DNA of 64,000 nucleotides from Polyangiaceae bacterium (GCA_016715885.1 JADJXL010000023.1:186001-250000); one strand, 5' to 3'. Shown: positions 17,028-27,349, counted from the first letter of the stretch. The notes: a model not told the origin generated them from the sequence alone. Numbers and translations: made by a program.

Positions 17028-19322
17028 GTGCGCAAAGCCGTTGCGATTGGACTATGTGGAGGATTGACGCTCGTCGCGAGCGCCTGCGCGGACCGATCCG
17101 CCCGCAGTTTGCCCTCGTCCGTGGACGCTCGCGCGCCCGAAGTGGCTCCTGCCGCGTCCGTTGCCACGGTTCCCGCAACGTCCGTGTCTGCGGCGCTTTC
17201 GGCTTCCGCGAGCTTGCCGCCGGCGCAGGAAACGACGCGCGCCGAATGGATGGAAGCCATTCGAATCGAGCGGTGGGACGAGGCGCAAACGCTTCTCGAT
17301 GCGCTGCCCGAATCCGAGCGCAATCGTCCGGACATTCGTTATGTGCGCGGGCGCGTTGCATTCGAGCGAGGTGATGCGGCGAAAGCGGTCGAGTATTTCA
17401 CGGGGCTCGACAAAGACTTGCCGATATTGGCAGACGATATCGTGCGGCGAAGGGCCGAAGCGGCGTCGATTGCGGGTCCCTATGCCGAGGCGGCGGCATT
17501 TTTTCGAACTTCGTCGCATCCATCCGATCTGTATCGTGCTGTCATTTCACTCGAAAAGGCGGGGCAGCTCGCAGAAGCCAAGGTGATTGCGGATCGGGCG
17601 ATTGCTGCTGCATCGAAGGGCAAAGCAAAAGCGAAGCGGGACGAAGCTCGGTTACGGGCGGCGCGGGCGCGGATCACGGAGGCCATGGGGGCGGCGAGTG
17701 CAGCGATTGCCGATTTTCGGGCGCTTGCCATCGATGCAGCGGGGCAGCCCGAGGGCGATGTGGGAATTGCCGCGCTTTCGCGCCTGGGCAAACCGCTCGG
17801 GCCGAAAGAAAAGCTCGAACGCGCCAAGGCGCTGATTCGCGTGGGCAAAGGCCACGCAGCCGTCGCCATATTGGACGAGCTCGACAAAGAGAAGACCGTG
17901 AAAGCGCTCGACGTGCAGCAGGCGCGAGCCGAATTGCGTTTGCGCGCGCGGGATTACGCGGGCGCGGAGAAAGCCTATCGAGCGCTTTCGGCGGTGCCTG
18001 GCGCGCACAAGCCTGAAGCTCTTTATCAGGCAGCGACGGCGCTGGCGCGTGGAGGGAATGCCGACGCGGCGATCAAGCGGTGGCTCGACGTATCGGCGCG
18101 GTACAAGAAAAACCCCTGGGCCGAACGAGCTCTTTTTCAGGCCGCGCGGTATACGCTTTTGCGTGGTCGTTATGCCGAAGCAGCGCCGCTTTATACGCGG
18201 TACTTGGCCATGTTCCCCAAAGGGGTTTTCCGCTCCGACGCAGAATACGATCAGGCGCTTTCGTTGCTTTCGTCCACGCAGCCTGCGATTGCGCGTAAGA
18301 AATTGGCCGACATGGCCGCCAGGGAAAGAAAGCCCGACGAAGCTCAACGATTGCATGAATTGGAAGGCGTGGCGGCGTTTCGAGCTGGGGATCGAGATGG
18401 CGCGGTGCGAATATGGACCGACGTCGCTCGCGCATTTCCCTTGTCATTTGGCGCACTTGCGGCCCGTGGACGGCTCGGCGCGGTCGGGGCGCCCGTGCCG
18501 GCGCTCATTGAACGGTCGACGCCGCGATTGCCCGAGCCGCTTACGGTGGAATTGCCCGACGTGCCTCGGTTTTTGGTGTCTTTGGGGCTCGATGCGGACG
18601 CCGAGCCGCGGCTATTGGCATTCGAGAAGGATGCGTCGGCGCGATTTGCGGGCCGTGAAGGCGAGGCATTGTGCGGTCTTTATGGCAAGCTCGCGCATGC
18701 GCGGCGTCGTTATCGCGTGGGCATTGCGCAGGTCGGTTTGTCGCAGCTCATGCGAGCGCCGAGTGACGCCGATAGGTGGGCGTGGGAATGTTTGTATCCG
18801 CGTCCGTATTCCGAAGAAGTCACCAAGCTCGAAGCGACGCACGGTGTGCCAAGTGGTCTCGTGCATGCATTGATGCGTCAGGAGAGCGCGTTCGATCAGG
18901 AGGCGCTTTCGCCGGTGCATGCGGTGGGCCTGATGCAGCTCATGCCAGGCACGGCGGAGAAAGCGGCGGCGGAATTGCAGCGGGAATTCGACGGGTCGAA
19001 GCTGAAGAGTCCGCACGTGAATTTGCTTTTGGGCACGTATTATATTGGAAAACTCATTGGTATGTTCCAGAAAAACCACGTGCTCGCGGTGGCTTCGTAC
19101 AATGCGGGACCGAAGGCGGTTGGTCAATGGATCAAGCGTGGCGTCGATGCGGACGTGGATTTGTGGGTCGCGCGGATTCCTTATGATGAAACGCGCAATT
19201 ACGTGGCGCGTGTGATGGGCAACTTGGCGCGGTATCAATGGCTTTCGGGGGGCGACGACGCGGTGACGCCATTGCCACTCGAAGTGCCCCTCGGCGTGGA
19301 AGTGCCTGCGGACGCGTATTGA
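17028..19322 (+). CDS. Slt70-like soluble lytic transglycosylase (lipoprotein)
   Basis: 764 residues from the GTG at 17028, chosen because GGAG lies six bases upstream; a TTG at 17016 would also be in frame. A signal peptide ends LVASAC. A long superhelical region of TPR-like helices (residues about 60-580) is followed by the lysozyme-like catalytic domain. There, LMRQESAFDQEALSPVHAVGLMQLMP carries the catalytic Glu, and VASYNAGPKAVGQWI is the family GLMQ/NAGP signature. It cleaves peptidoglycan glycan strands to 1,6-anhydromuropeptides in the periplasm. Confidence 0.9.
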   Translation: MRKAVAIGLCGGLTLVASACADRSARSLPSSVDARAPEVAPAASVATVPATSVSAALSASASLPPAQETTRAEWMEAIRIERWDEAQTLLDALPESERNRPDIRYVRGRVAFERGDAAKAVEYFTGLDKDLPILADDIVRRRAEAASIAGPYAEAAAFFRTSSHPSDLYRAVISLEKAGQLAEAKVIADRAIAAASKGKAKAKRDEARLRAARARITEAMGAASAAIADFRALAIDAAGQPEGDVGIAALSRLGKPLGPKEKLERAKALIRVGKGHAAVAILDELDKEKTVKALDVQQARAELRLRARDYAGAEKAYRALSAVPGAHKPEALYQAATALARGGNADAAIKRWLDVSARYKKNPWAERALFQAARYTLLRGRYAEAAPLYTRYLAMFPKGVFRSDAEYDQALSLLSSTQPAIARKKLADMAARERKPDEAQRLHELEGVAAFRAGDRDGAVRIWTDVARAFPLSFGALAARGRLGAVGAPVPALIERSTPRLPEPLTVELPDVPRFLVSLGLDADAEPRLLAFEKDASARFAGREGEALCGLYGKLAHARRRYRVGIAQVGLSQLMRAPSDADRWAWECLYPRPYSEEVTKLEATHGVPSGLVHALMRQESAFDQEALSPVHAVGLMQLMPGTAEKAAAELQREFDGSKLKSPHVNLLLGTYYIGKLIGMFQKNHVLAVASYNAGPKAVGQWIKRGVDADVDLWVARIPYDETRNYVARVMGNLARYQWLSGGDDAVTPLPLEVPLGVEVPADAY

Positions 19323-19379
19323 GCGGCGCGGAATTTTCAACGTCTTGCGTTTTTCCGAGCGGCCTGGTAGTTTGTCGCC

Positions 19380-21107
19380 ATGGTTCTGCGTATCCCCATC
19401 GGCATCGATGATTTTCGCAAGGTTCGTGAGGCTGGGCTCGAGTACGTCGACAAGTCGGACTTGATCCGGCAGATCATCGATCGGACTGGGGTGGAGGTGA
19501 TTTTGCTACCGCGTCCGCGCCGGTTCGGGAAGTCGATGAACTTGTCGATGCTCCGGTATTGGTTTGAAAAGGCGGACGAAAATTTGTCGCATCTGTTTCA
19601 GGATTTGTCCATTTGGCAAGCTGGCGATGAATATCGAGCGCATTTTCAGAAGTATCCGGTCATTTATTTCAATTTCAAAGAATGTAAACTCGATACATTC
19701 GACAGAGTGTATGCGGCAATTCGGAAAAAAATCCAACTGTTATTCGATGGTTTCGGTTATTTGCAGACCAGCGAACGATTGAGCGAGCTTCAACGTCGGG
19801 ACTTTCGCGCCGTGCTCGAAGGTACCGCGGAACCCACGTTGTACGAGCGCGCTCTCTTGGACTTGTCGGCTTGTCTTCATGTGCATCACGGCGAGTCAGT
19901 GTTCATTCTGATCGATGAGTATGACGAGCCCATTCACGCAGGACACGTACATGGGTACGGCTCCAAGATTATCGAATTCATGCGATCGTTTCTTGGCGCG
20001 GCGCTCAAGAGCAACGTGCATTTGCACAAGGCGGTCGTTACTGGCATTCTGCGTGTGGCCAAGGAAAACCTATTCTCCGGGCTGAACAACGTTGCCGTTT
20101 ATTCTTTGCTTGGCAGGGAATTCAATACGTCATTCGGTTTCACCGACGATGAAGTGGTATCGCTACTCGAACGTGCCGGTCGTGCAGACAGACTCAGTGA
20201 TGTTCGAGCGTGGTACAATGGTTACCTTTTTGGTGGCGAAGTCATTTATAATCCATGGTCGGTTCTCTCTTATCTCGAAGATGAAGACACTGTTCCACAA
20301 GCGTATTGGCTTGGTACGAGCTCCAATGATTTGGTGTACGAGCTTTTGGACGTTTATGCACTCAAGCTGGAAAATGTATTCGAAACCTTGCTCGAGGGAC
20401 GCAGCATCGAGACGTTTCTCGATGACAACGTGATACTGAGCGAAATACGCTCGAATGACGACGCGCTGTGGAGCCTCCTTGTGTTTTCGGGGTACCTCAA
20501 GGCAGATCCATTGCCCTACGATCCGGCGGTTGGGCGGATCGTGTATCGATTGTCGATTCCCAACCGCGAAGTGCGTCAGGTGTATTCGACGACGTTTCAT
20601 CGATGGCTGAAGTCGCGCCTCGGCGCGCAAGGTGGCGACGTTGGAAAACTCTCACGCGCACTTCTTTCGGGTGACGACGAAACCTTCGAAAGTCAACTGC
20701 AACTCTTCGTGCAAAATATTTTGTCCTATTACGACATTGCCAAAGTCGATCCCGAGCGCGTCTACCAAGGGTTTGTCCTGGGCCTGCTCGCGTCGCTCGA
20801 GCCGGACTACATCGTCCGCTCGAATCGGGAATCGGGTTCCGGACGTCCGGACGTGACGATTCGTCCGCGTTTGGCGGGAAAACCGGGTGCGCTGCTCGAG
20901 CTGAAGTTAGCGCGCAAGGGCAAAAAGACGCCGGCGGCGGCATTGCGTGAAGGTTTGGCGCAGATCCGCACGAAAGGTTATGCGGCGGATTTGTGGGCGG
21001 CGGGCGTTTCGGAGGTGCACGCGTTTGCCGTGGCTTTCGACGGCAAACGCGTGTGGGTCAAGTCGAGCGACGCGGGGGACAAGAAAAAGGCGCAGAAGAA
21101 GAAGTAG
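19380..21107 (+). CDS. AAA-ATPase-like/PD-(D/E)XK (DUF1703-type) protein
   Basis: 575 residues. The N-terminal AAA-ATPase_like domain begins PIGIDDFRKVREAGLEYVDKS and has the degenerate P-loop PRPRRFGKSMNLSMLRYWF and the Walker B-like FILIDEYDEPIH. The C-terminal part has the PD-(D/E)XK nuclease pattern GSGRPDVTIRPR followed by LLELKLARKGK. The terminus is Lys-rich. The family is common and multicopy in Bacteroidetes and myxobacteria, and its biological role is not settled. Local codon use appears more AT-rich than the neighbours (for example 19680-19760), consistent with acquisition by transfer; this is a visual impression only. Confidence 0.85.
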   Translation: MVLRIPIGIDDFRKVREAGLEYVDKSDLIRQIIDRTGVEVILLPRPRRFGKSMNLSMLRYWFEKADENLSHLFQDLSIWQAGDEYRAHFQKYPVIYFNFKECKLDTFDRVYAAIRKKIQLLFDGFGYLQTSERLSELQRRDFRAVLEGTAEPTLYERALLDLSACLHVHHGESVFILIDEYDEPIHAGHVHGYGSKIIEFMRSFLGAALKSNVHLHKAVVTGILRVAKENLFSGLNNVAVYSLLGREFNTSFGFTDDEVVSLLERAGRADRLSDVRAWYNGYLFGGEVIYNPWSVLSYLEDEDTVPQAYWLGTSSNDLVYELLDVYALKLENVFETLLEGRSIETFLDDNVILSEIRSNDDALWSLLVFSGYLKADPLPYDPAVGRIVYRLSIPNREVRQVYSTTFHRWLKSRLGAQGGDVGKLSRALLSGDDETFESQLQLFVQNILSYYDIAKVDPERVYQGFVLGLLASLEPDYIVRSNRESGSGRPDVTIRPRLAGKPGALLELKLARKGKKTPAAALREGLAQIRTKGYAADLWAAGVSEVHAFAVAFDGKRVWVKSSDAGDKKKAQKKK

Positions 21108-21110
21108 CCA

Positions 21111-23435
21111 TCACGGACACGTGACGGTATTCACCACGCCAGGCGTCGGCACTTCCGTGACGAATAGCCGCCCATCTCGACGACCATCATTGCAGCGCTG
21201 AATCGATCGCGACATGTTTGCAGAATGCGGCGTTTCGTCGACCTGCACGCGCCGCGGGTCGCCCGCTGGCCAGAGAAGCGCGTCGAGCAATCCCACGTCG
21301 TCGGCGTCCGCGGTGTCGTATACGAGCGCGTCGATGATGCGGTTTGCGCCGTTCGCGAGCGTCGTGTTGGCTGGATATGCCGTCGGATCCGCTTGGTGAA
21401 TGGCTATCGCATCGGCACCATTTTGATGCGTGTTGTTGGGGAAGGTAATGATGGGCGTCGGCACGACGGACGTATTGCCCAGAAGGATCAAACCATTTGC
21501 ATCCGCATTCACGTTCAAGTGCATCGCGCGATATGACACGTCGCCGTTGCCGTTCCAAAGGACCACCGTGTAACCTTGCAGGTTCACGTTGGGCACGCCG
21601 GTGCTGATCTCGATGAACTCGAAGGCGTCCGCATTGTTCACGTTCTCCGTGTCGGAGTCCGATTCGCTGATTTGTAGCCGAACGACGGTCACGCCAAACG
21701 GCATCGTATTGCCATTGGGCGTCATCACGACGAGGTCCTGCATGGCGAGCGGCGTGGCATCGTCGACGGATGCGATCGTGATTTGCGTATCGCTGTCGAC
21801 GGTGAACATGGCGTTTGTCCCGCCAATCGTGACGCCTGTCGCGCCCATGAAACCGCTACCGGTGACGACGAGCGCTCCGCCATGCGCAATCACGGGATAA
21901 TCGACCATCGTCACTTCCAGCTTGAAGCACGCCGGATCCAAAGCGCAGTCCGAATCCATGCAATCGGTCATGCCGTCGCAATCTTCGTCGAGCATGTCGT
22001 TGCACATCGCTTCCGTGGTCATGCCGCTCGGACAGGCGCACATGTTCATATTGCAGACGAGCCCATTGGTGCCGCAGGCTTGCATGTCGCAATCGGAATC
22101 GGCGCAATCGGTCATCATGTCGCCGTCTTCGTCGAGGCCGTTGTCGCAGATTTCGACGCTGCATGCGGGTGTGCCCGTGCAATCCGGATCGTTGCAATCG
22201 ATCAAGGCGTCGCAATCGTTGTCCATCATGTCGTCGCAGGCCATTTCCATCGCGCCGCCGGGGCAGGCGCACATGTTCATGCTGCACACGAGGCCATTCG
22301 GGCCGCAGGCTTGCATGTCGCAATCGGAATCGGCGCAATCGGCCATCATGTCGAAATCTTCGTCCATGCCGTTGTCACAGATTTCCGGCGGAATACACGC
22401 CGGGAATGCAACGCAATCGGGATCGGCGCAATCGGCAAGTTCGTCGGCGTCTTCGTCGAGCATCATGCCGTCGACGCAAACTTCGGTGGCGACCTGATTG
22501 GCGGCTCCAGGCGTTAGAATCGTCGTCGCTCGCCAATCGATGCTGTCATCACCCGTGTATGCTCCATTCGGGAAACGAATGATTGAACGGTTTGGCGTGG
22601 CGGGAGTCGCCGCATCCGTAACCGAAGACGGCGTGCCGACGTAAAGCGGATAATCGACACCATTGAAGTTGTACGCCGGCATTCCGGTCGGTGGGCATTC
22701 GTAACATATGGCATCGAGGCCCAGGGAGTTCACCGTGTCGCGTAGCAAAATGGCATCGGGTGAGGGGGTTGCCGGCGTGCCGCCATTTTGGACGGCGACG
22801 GTGAGCGTTTGCGTGGCAGCACCCGGATCGATGTTCATGACGCCGGCCGCTGCGAGCACGAAGTATTGACCCGCGGTGACCGTCCCCGAAAGTGGAATCG
22901 TTTCATATTCCACCGACGTGCCGCCATTACCATTGATGAGTACGACCTCGAGCCCGTCGAGCGTGATGTCGGTCATTCCAGCATTGTAGAGCTCGATGAA
23001 TTCGGTCGTGTCGACATCGGTTTGATCGTAATCGACTTCATTGATGATCAGCTTGCCGCATATGGCCTGCATTGCGCATTTCGGGTCCTTGCAATCGACG
23101 TTGCCGTCACCGTCGTCATCGAGGTCATTGGAGCAAAGCTCGACGGGGACCATGCTGCCGCCGGAGCCGCCTCCGCCCGCCATGCCGCCGGCACCGGCCA
23201 TTCCACCAGCGCCGCCCGCGCCCGCCATGCCGCCCGCACCCGCTGTGCCTCCGGCGCCCGCCGTGCCTCCAGCGCCCGCGGTGCCGCCATTGCCGCCACT
23301 ACCAGCCTCACCGCTGCTCGACGAGGAGCTCGACGAACCAGTCGTCCCCTGCACCGTGGGCTCGTCGCCGCAACCAATCACCGTCATTCCCAGTGCACTC
23401 AAGAGCCCTGCGATTCCAAGTGAACGAAGCTTCAT
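21111..23435 (-). CDS. Lamin-tail-domain lipoprotein with Asp/Cys repeats
   Basis: 774 residues. A signal peptide with lipobox MTVIGC is followed by a Ser run and GGxAGAGG linker. Then LCSNDLDDDGDGNVDCKDP begins a set of DxDxDG and CxDSDC repeats (about six copies, e.g. CDNGLDEDGDMMTDCADSDC). One lamin-tail-like beta-sandwich (KLIINEVDYDQTDVDTTEFIELYN) precedes these repeats. An IPT-like segment and a second lamin-tail-like domain (ISESDSDTENVNNADAFEFIEI) follow. It is a large outer-membrane-attached protein, probably calcium-binding and structural or adhesive. It is convergent with the AAA/nuclease gene, 3 bases apart. Confidence 0.85.
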   Translation of the reverse strand: MKLRSLGIAGLLSALGMTVIGCGDEPTVQGTTGSSSSSSSSGEAGSGGNGGTAGAGGTAGAGGTAGAGGMAGAGGAGGMAGAGGMAGGGGSGGSMVPVELCSNDLDDDGDGNVDCKDPKCAMQAICGKLIINEVDYDQTDVDTTEFIELYNAGMTDITLDGLEVVLINGNGGTSVEYETIPLSGTVTAGQYFVLAAAGVMNIDPGAATQTLTVAVQNGGTPATPSPDAILLRDTVNSLGLDAICYECPPTGMPAYNFNGVDYPLYVGTPSSVTDAATPATPNRSIIRFPNGAYTGDDSIDWRATTILTPGAANQVATEVCVDGMMLDEDADELADCADPDCVAFPACIPPEICDNGMDEDFDMMADCADSDCDMQACGPNGLVCSMNMCACPGGAMEMACDDMMDNDCDALIDCNDPDCTGTPACSVEICDNGLDEDGDMMTDCADSDCDMQACGTNGLVCNMNMCACPSGMTTEAMCNDMLDEDCDGMTDCMDSDCALDPACFKLEVTMVDYPVIAHGGALVVTGSGFMGATGVTIGGTNAMFTVDSDTQITIASVDDATPLAMQDLVVMTPNGNTMPFGVTVVRLQISESDSDTENVNNADAFEFIEISTGVPNVNLQGYTVVLWNGNGDVSYRAMHLNVNADANGLILLGNTSVVPTPIITFPNNTHQNGADAIAIHQADPTAYPANTTLANGANRIIDALVYDTADADDVGLLDALLWPAGDPRRVQVDETPHSANMSRSIQRCNDGRRDGRLFVTEVPTPGVVNTVTCP

Positions 23436-23673
23436 GGCAAACTCCTTGATCGAACCGACGCCCGGCCGGTTTGGTTTGACGTCAAACTAGATGAAATTCC
23501 CCTCGAATGCGAGGGCCCGCGTCGCGATGACCGCGACGCTGATCCGCCGTTTGGACCTACCACGGCGTTTTGCCGGGGCGAAGCGGCTTGGGGTGGAGAC
23601 GCCGCGTCGTCACGAGCTCGTCACGAAAATGTGCGAGCGATCGAACGCGCGGCGTGTTCTGCGCCGCCAAACC

Positions 23674-24261
23674 TCACGGACACGCAATTTTCGTGCATCC
23701 AACGGTTCCATCCGGCGCGCAGGTGCACGTGTTGCACCCATCACCCGCGGGGAAGGACTGACCCGGTTGATAAACCACTCCCATGTACGTGCACGTGACG
23801 CATGCAGCATCCGTGCACGCGACCGAGCCATCCTCCAAGCAACTGCACGTGTTGCAGCCGTCACCCGCGGGAAATGAATCGCCGGGAAGGTAGGTTTGTC
23901 CGTTGTGCTCACATTGGGCAACGCACGCTTTCTCCGTGCAAGCGACCGTTCCGTCAGGCAAACACTCGCACGTGTTGCAACCGTCGGTCGACGGGAACGT
24001 GTCGCCTTGCATGTGGGTTTGTCCGTTGTAATCGCACGTCGATACGCACCCGATCGCCGTGCACATGACCTGGCCGTCTTCGGCGCAACTGCACGAATTG
24101 CATCCATCTTGCGACGGCACGGGGTCCCCTACGGCGTACTCGACACCATCGACGACACACGCGGTGTCACCACCACCTCCGTCCCTCACGACAGGTACGC
24201 AACCGGCTGCAATCGCCGCAGCAAACACGGGCATCGCGAAAACCAAGCAAAGACGTTTCAT
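23674..24261 (-). CDS. Lipoprotein with four VWC-like Cys-rich repeats
   Basis: 195 residues from the ATG at 24261, with GAGGAG upstream. A signal sequence ends AIAAGC. The mature protein consists of four similar Cys-rich repeats of about 40 residues with the pattern C-x-YNGQTxxxGDxFPxxDGCNTCxCxxDGxVxCTxxxC. These resemble single von Willebrand C/pacifastin-type modules. They are extracellular, disulphide-bonded modules, often binding proteins or inhibiting proteases. The repeats are about 70% alike, suggesting tandem duplication. Confidence 0.82.
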   Translation of the reverse strand: MKRLCLVFAMPVFAAAIAAGCVPVVRDGGGGDTACVVDGVEYAVGDPVPSQDGCNSCSCAEDGQVMCTAIGCVSTCDYNGQTHMQGDTFPSTDGCNTCECLPDGTVACTEKACVAQCEHNGQTYLPGDSFPAGDGCNTCSCLEDGSVACTDAACVTCTYMGVVYQPGQSFPAGDGCNTCTCAPDGTVGCTKIACP

Positions 24262-24335
24262 GACGCTGGCTCCTCTCACCAAGAGTCGATCCACCCCAAT
24301 TGTAGAAGGCGGGCGCCGTTAAGTCTGGCCTCGTT

Positions 24336-25589
24336 CTACGGCGAAAGCTCCCAACCCCACACGGCCGGCGTTCTTGCGCGGTGTCGCCCCAGGTTTTCCC
24401 CGACAAACCCAGGCCCGTCGGCTGCCCAGCGAGCCGTGAACGCGTCGCGCAAAATCAGCTCCGCTAGCTTTCCGCGCGGCGAAAACCCCCACTCGGCCTC
24501 TTGCGATACGTCGTCCGGATCCGCGTAATACCGCCACACGAAAAAACCAGCCGATGCACGCGAATCGAGAAGCGGCGCAATGATCGCTTCATACGCCTGC
24601 GCCTGCGCCTCCTCGTCCACCTTCACGTCCTTCATCCCATCCGGCCATTCCCAAGGCCGCACCGCCGGATCCGTACGCGTCGTGTACCCAATCTCCGTCA
24701 GCACCACCGGCCGCTGCCATTGCCGCGACAGCCGCTCGATCCCCTCGGTCACTCGCTTGCCCCCAGCCATGAGCGCCTCGCGATCGGCTCCATCCTTGTC
24801 CGCCAGCGGATAGAACGCATTGATCCCGATGAGGTCGAGCTCCCCCAGGATGAGCGTGTCTTCGACGTCGTCCCAGTTCGCCGAATACGTGAGCAATCCC
24901 GAATAGATCCGGCGCACGTCCCGAAGGATCGGAAAGAACAGCGGCGCACGGTTTGTCGTGACAAAACTGCGCAGCTCCACTCCGACGCTGAACATTTCAA
25001 CGCCGCCTTCAGCAGCCACCGTCGCCCACGTCAGCAAAAAGTGCCGATACGCTTCGGCCCACCTCTCCCAAGCCTTGTCGTCCCCCGGATCGATGAGCGC
25101 TCGCCAATCACCCTTCTCGACCCAAAGGTGCGGCACGAGAAACACCTTGAGCCCTCGAGCATGCGCTTGAGCGATCGCCGCGAGGACGTTCTTGCGGTTT
25201 TCCTCGAACGGCGCCTCGAACGTCAAATCGATCCCCGTGGGTTTCAAATCCCAAACCCGACCGAACGGCGTCAAACTGATCCACGTCGCGCCGATCGCTC
25301 GCGCTTCGTTCATCGCCTTGGCACACGCGGGCGATCCGTATCCTTTGCCCGCATGCCGCAAGCTTTCGATGGGCCCGATCGTGACGCCGCGAATGCCCCC
25401 TCGTGCTTGATCAGCCCATGCGGAAAAGTCTCGCAACGGACGGGTTTCATGGGACCAACCTTTGTCAGGCGGCGCGGCGGGCAGGTTGAACGCCTGTGCG
25501 GTAGGGACAAACACACCGAGCGTCAGGGCAAACGCGGCGGCGCGCACCAAAAATCGCCTGTTCGGCTCGTCTGTCTCGACCACGGGCAC
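24336..25589 (-). CDS. GH113-like glycoside hydrolase, exported
   Basis: About 417 residues from a GTG at 25589 (another GTG is at 25583). Longer readings overlap the divergent polX gene. The N-terminus NRRFLVRAAAFALTLGVFVPTAQA is a signal peptide with a possible twin-arginine character. The TIM barrel resembles GH113 beta-mannanases: GVTIGPIESLRHAGKGYG, LVPHLWVEKGDW, FSVGVELRSF (likely acid/base Glu), DLIGINAFYPL, and VVLTEIGYTT (likely nucleophile Glu). Expected action: endo-hydrolysis of mannan or a related polysaccharide outside the cytoplasm. Confidence 0.78.
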   Translation of the reverse strand: MPVVETDEPNRRFLVRAAAFALTLGVFVPTAQAFNLPAAPPDKGWSHETRPLRDFSAWADQARGGIRGVTIGPIESLRHAGKGYGSPACAKAMNEARAIGATWISLTPFGRVWDLKPTGIDLTFEAPFEENRKNVLAAIAQAHARGLKVFLVPHLWVEKGDWRALIDPGDDKAWERWAEAYRHFLLTWATVAAEGGVEMFSVGVELRSFVTTNRAPLFFPILRDVRRIYSGLLTYSANWDDVEDTLILGELDLIGINAFYPLADKDGADREALMAGGKRVTEGIERLSRQWQRPVVLTEIGYTTRTDPAVRPWEWPDGMKDVKVDEEAQAQAYEAIIAPLLDSRASAGFFVWRYYADPDDVSQEAEWGFSPRGKLAELILRDAFTARWAADGPGFVGENLGRHRARTPAVWGWELSP

Positions 25590-25654
25590 GGGCCCGCATA
25601 TAGCGCGAGATGCGCGGAGTGTGATTTGCTTTCGCCGGGGGAACGAGGGACGTG

Positions 25655-27349
25655 ATGGACAACGAAGGTGTCGCGGGCGTTTTGGAACAACTGGCGGACC
25701 TCTTGGAAATCGAAGGGGCCAGTCCTTTTCGGGTCCGCGCGTATCGAGGTGCGGCACGCACCGTGGGGGCGCTCGCGTCACCCGTTGGAGCACTGCCTGA
25801 AAGAGGGCCCGGGGCACTCGAGGAACTGCCTGGCATCGGCAAGGACCTTGCGGGGAAAATTCGCGAGATCGCTGCGACGGGCGAGCTCGGCCTTTTGCAC
25901 GAGCTGAAGGAGCGCACGCCGGAGAGCTTGCTTGGTCTCTTGGACATCACGGGGCTCGGGCCGAAGCGAGCAAAAGCGATCTACGAGGGGCTTGGGATCG
26001 ACACGATCGACGCGCTCGAAAAAGCAGCACGCGAAGGGCGGCTGCGTTCGCTCAAAGGCGTTGGGCCGAAGCTCGAAGCGCAGATCCTCGAAGGCATCGC
26101 GGCACGAGCGCGGCGCGGAAAACGGATTCTTCTGTCGGATGCGGATGCGGAGATCGCGCCGATTCTGGAGCGCTTACGAGGTGCGGCGCACGTGAGCGCG
26201 GTCGAAGTTGCTGGGAGTTATCGACGGCGCAAGGACACCGTGGGCGATGTCGACATTCTCGTGACCACCGACGACGGGGCGAAAGAGATCGGCAAGCTGC
26301 TCACGAGTTACGCCGGCGTGGAGCGGGTGCTCGCGGATGGCGAGACGAGGACGAGCGTGGCGCTGCGTTCGGGCTTGCAGGTGGATTTGCGTGTCGTGCC
26401 GAAGGAATCGTTTGGCGCGGCGATGCACTACTTCACGGGATCGAAGGCGCACAACATCGCGATCCGGATGCTTGGTGTTCGTAAGAAGTTGAAGATCAAC
26501 GAGTACGGCGTGTTCGACGACGGAACGCGTTTGTCGGGGGAGCGCGAGGAAGACGTGTTCGGCTCGGTGGGTTTGGCGTTCGTGCCGCCGGAGCTGCGCG
26601 AAGATCGAGGCGAGATCGACGCTGCGCGTGAGGGCAAACTGCCAAAGCTTTGCAGTCAAAATGATTTGGTAGGGGACGTCGTGGATGTGCCGACGTCCGA
26701 GCACATGGACGAGCGCGTGACGAGCTTGGTGACGGCATGTCGCGATCGTGGGTACTCGTTCGTGGTGGTCCTCGGGCCGCGCGAGATGGTCGCCGCAGAT
26801 GGCGAGTCCGTGCGGCGGAAATTTTTGCGGTCGGTGGCGCATGCAGCGGCGCACGTGAAGGGAATCGCGGTGCATCCGGGCGTCACCGTGGGCGTGCGTG
26901 ACAACGGAGACCTCGATGCTGAGTCTGATGCCCTTGCCGATTTCATCGTGAGAGCCGAGCTCTCAAACGCGTCGGCATTGGAAGAAAAGGAGCGTACGGG
27001 GCGGCTCATTACCGCGATCGACAAAGGCCAGGTGCACATCGTCGCGCGCCCGACGGCGGTGTTTCAGAAGGAAAAACTTGCGCAAGTGGATGCAGAAGCG
27101 ATCGCCAAATTCGCGAAGAAATGCCGAGCTTTCCTCGAGCTCGATGCGCGGCCGGATCGTTTGGCGAGCGCCGATGGCTACGCACGAGTGGCTCGGGACA
27201 TAGGAACGAAGTTGCTCTTGGCGAGTCACGCGACGACGCCCGATGAGCTCGGCCTCGTGCGGTATGGCGTCGATCAAGCTCGGCGTGGTTGGTGCGAAGC
27301 CAAGGACGTGGCGAACACGGACAAGGCGCCGAGGTTTGTCAAACCGTAA
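25655..27349 (+). CDS. polX: Family X DNA polymerase (PolX) with degenerate PHP domain
   Basis: 564 residues from the ATG at 25655. Helix-hairpin-helix motifs (ELPGIGKDLAGKI, DITGLGPKRAKAIY, LKGVGPKLEAQI) precede the polymerase palm. The palm has GSYRRRKDTVGDVDILV at 187-203, carrying the metal-binding Asp pair, and LRSGLQVDLRVV, giving the third Asp. The C-terminal 230 residues align in length and order with the PHP exonuclease domain, but its metal ligands are missing. The usual GDLHMHS reads GDVVDVP, TDHS reads LGPRE, GHPTGR reads ARPTAV and TDAHH reads SHATT. Gap-filling repair synthesis is likely retained, while 3'-5' exonuclease activity is probably lost. Confidence 0.9.
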   Translation: MDNEGVAGVLEQLADLLEIEGASPFRVRAYRGAARTVGALASPVGALPERGPGALEELPGIGKDLAGKIREIAATGELGLLHELKERTPESLLGLLDITGLGPKRAKAIYEGLGIDTIDALEKAAREGRLRSLKGVGPKLEAQILEGIAARARRGKRILLSDADAEIAPILERLRGAAHVSAVEVAGSYRRRKDTVGDVDILVTTDDGAKEIGKLLTSYAGVERVLADGETRTSVALRSGLQVDLRVVPKESFGAAMHYFTGSKAHNIAIRMLGVRKKLKINEYGVFDDGTRLSGEREEDVFGSVGLAFVPPELREDRGEIDAAREGKLPKLCSQNDLVGDVVDVPTSEHMDERVTSLVTACRDRGYSFVVVLGPREMVAADGESVRRKFLRSVAHAAAHVKGIAVHPGVTVGVRDNGDLDAESDALADFIVRAELSNASALEEKERTGRLITAIDKGQVHIVARPTAVFQKEKLAQVDAEAIAKFAKKCRAFLELDARPDRLASADGYARVARDIGTKLLLASHATTPDELGLVRYGVDQARRGWCEAKDVANTDKAPRFVKP

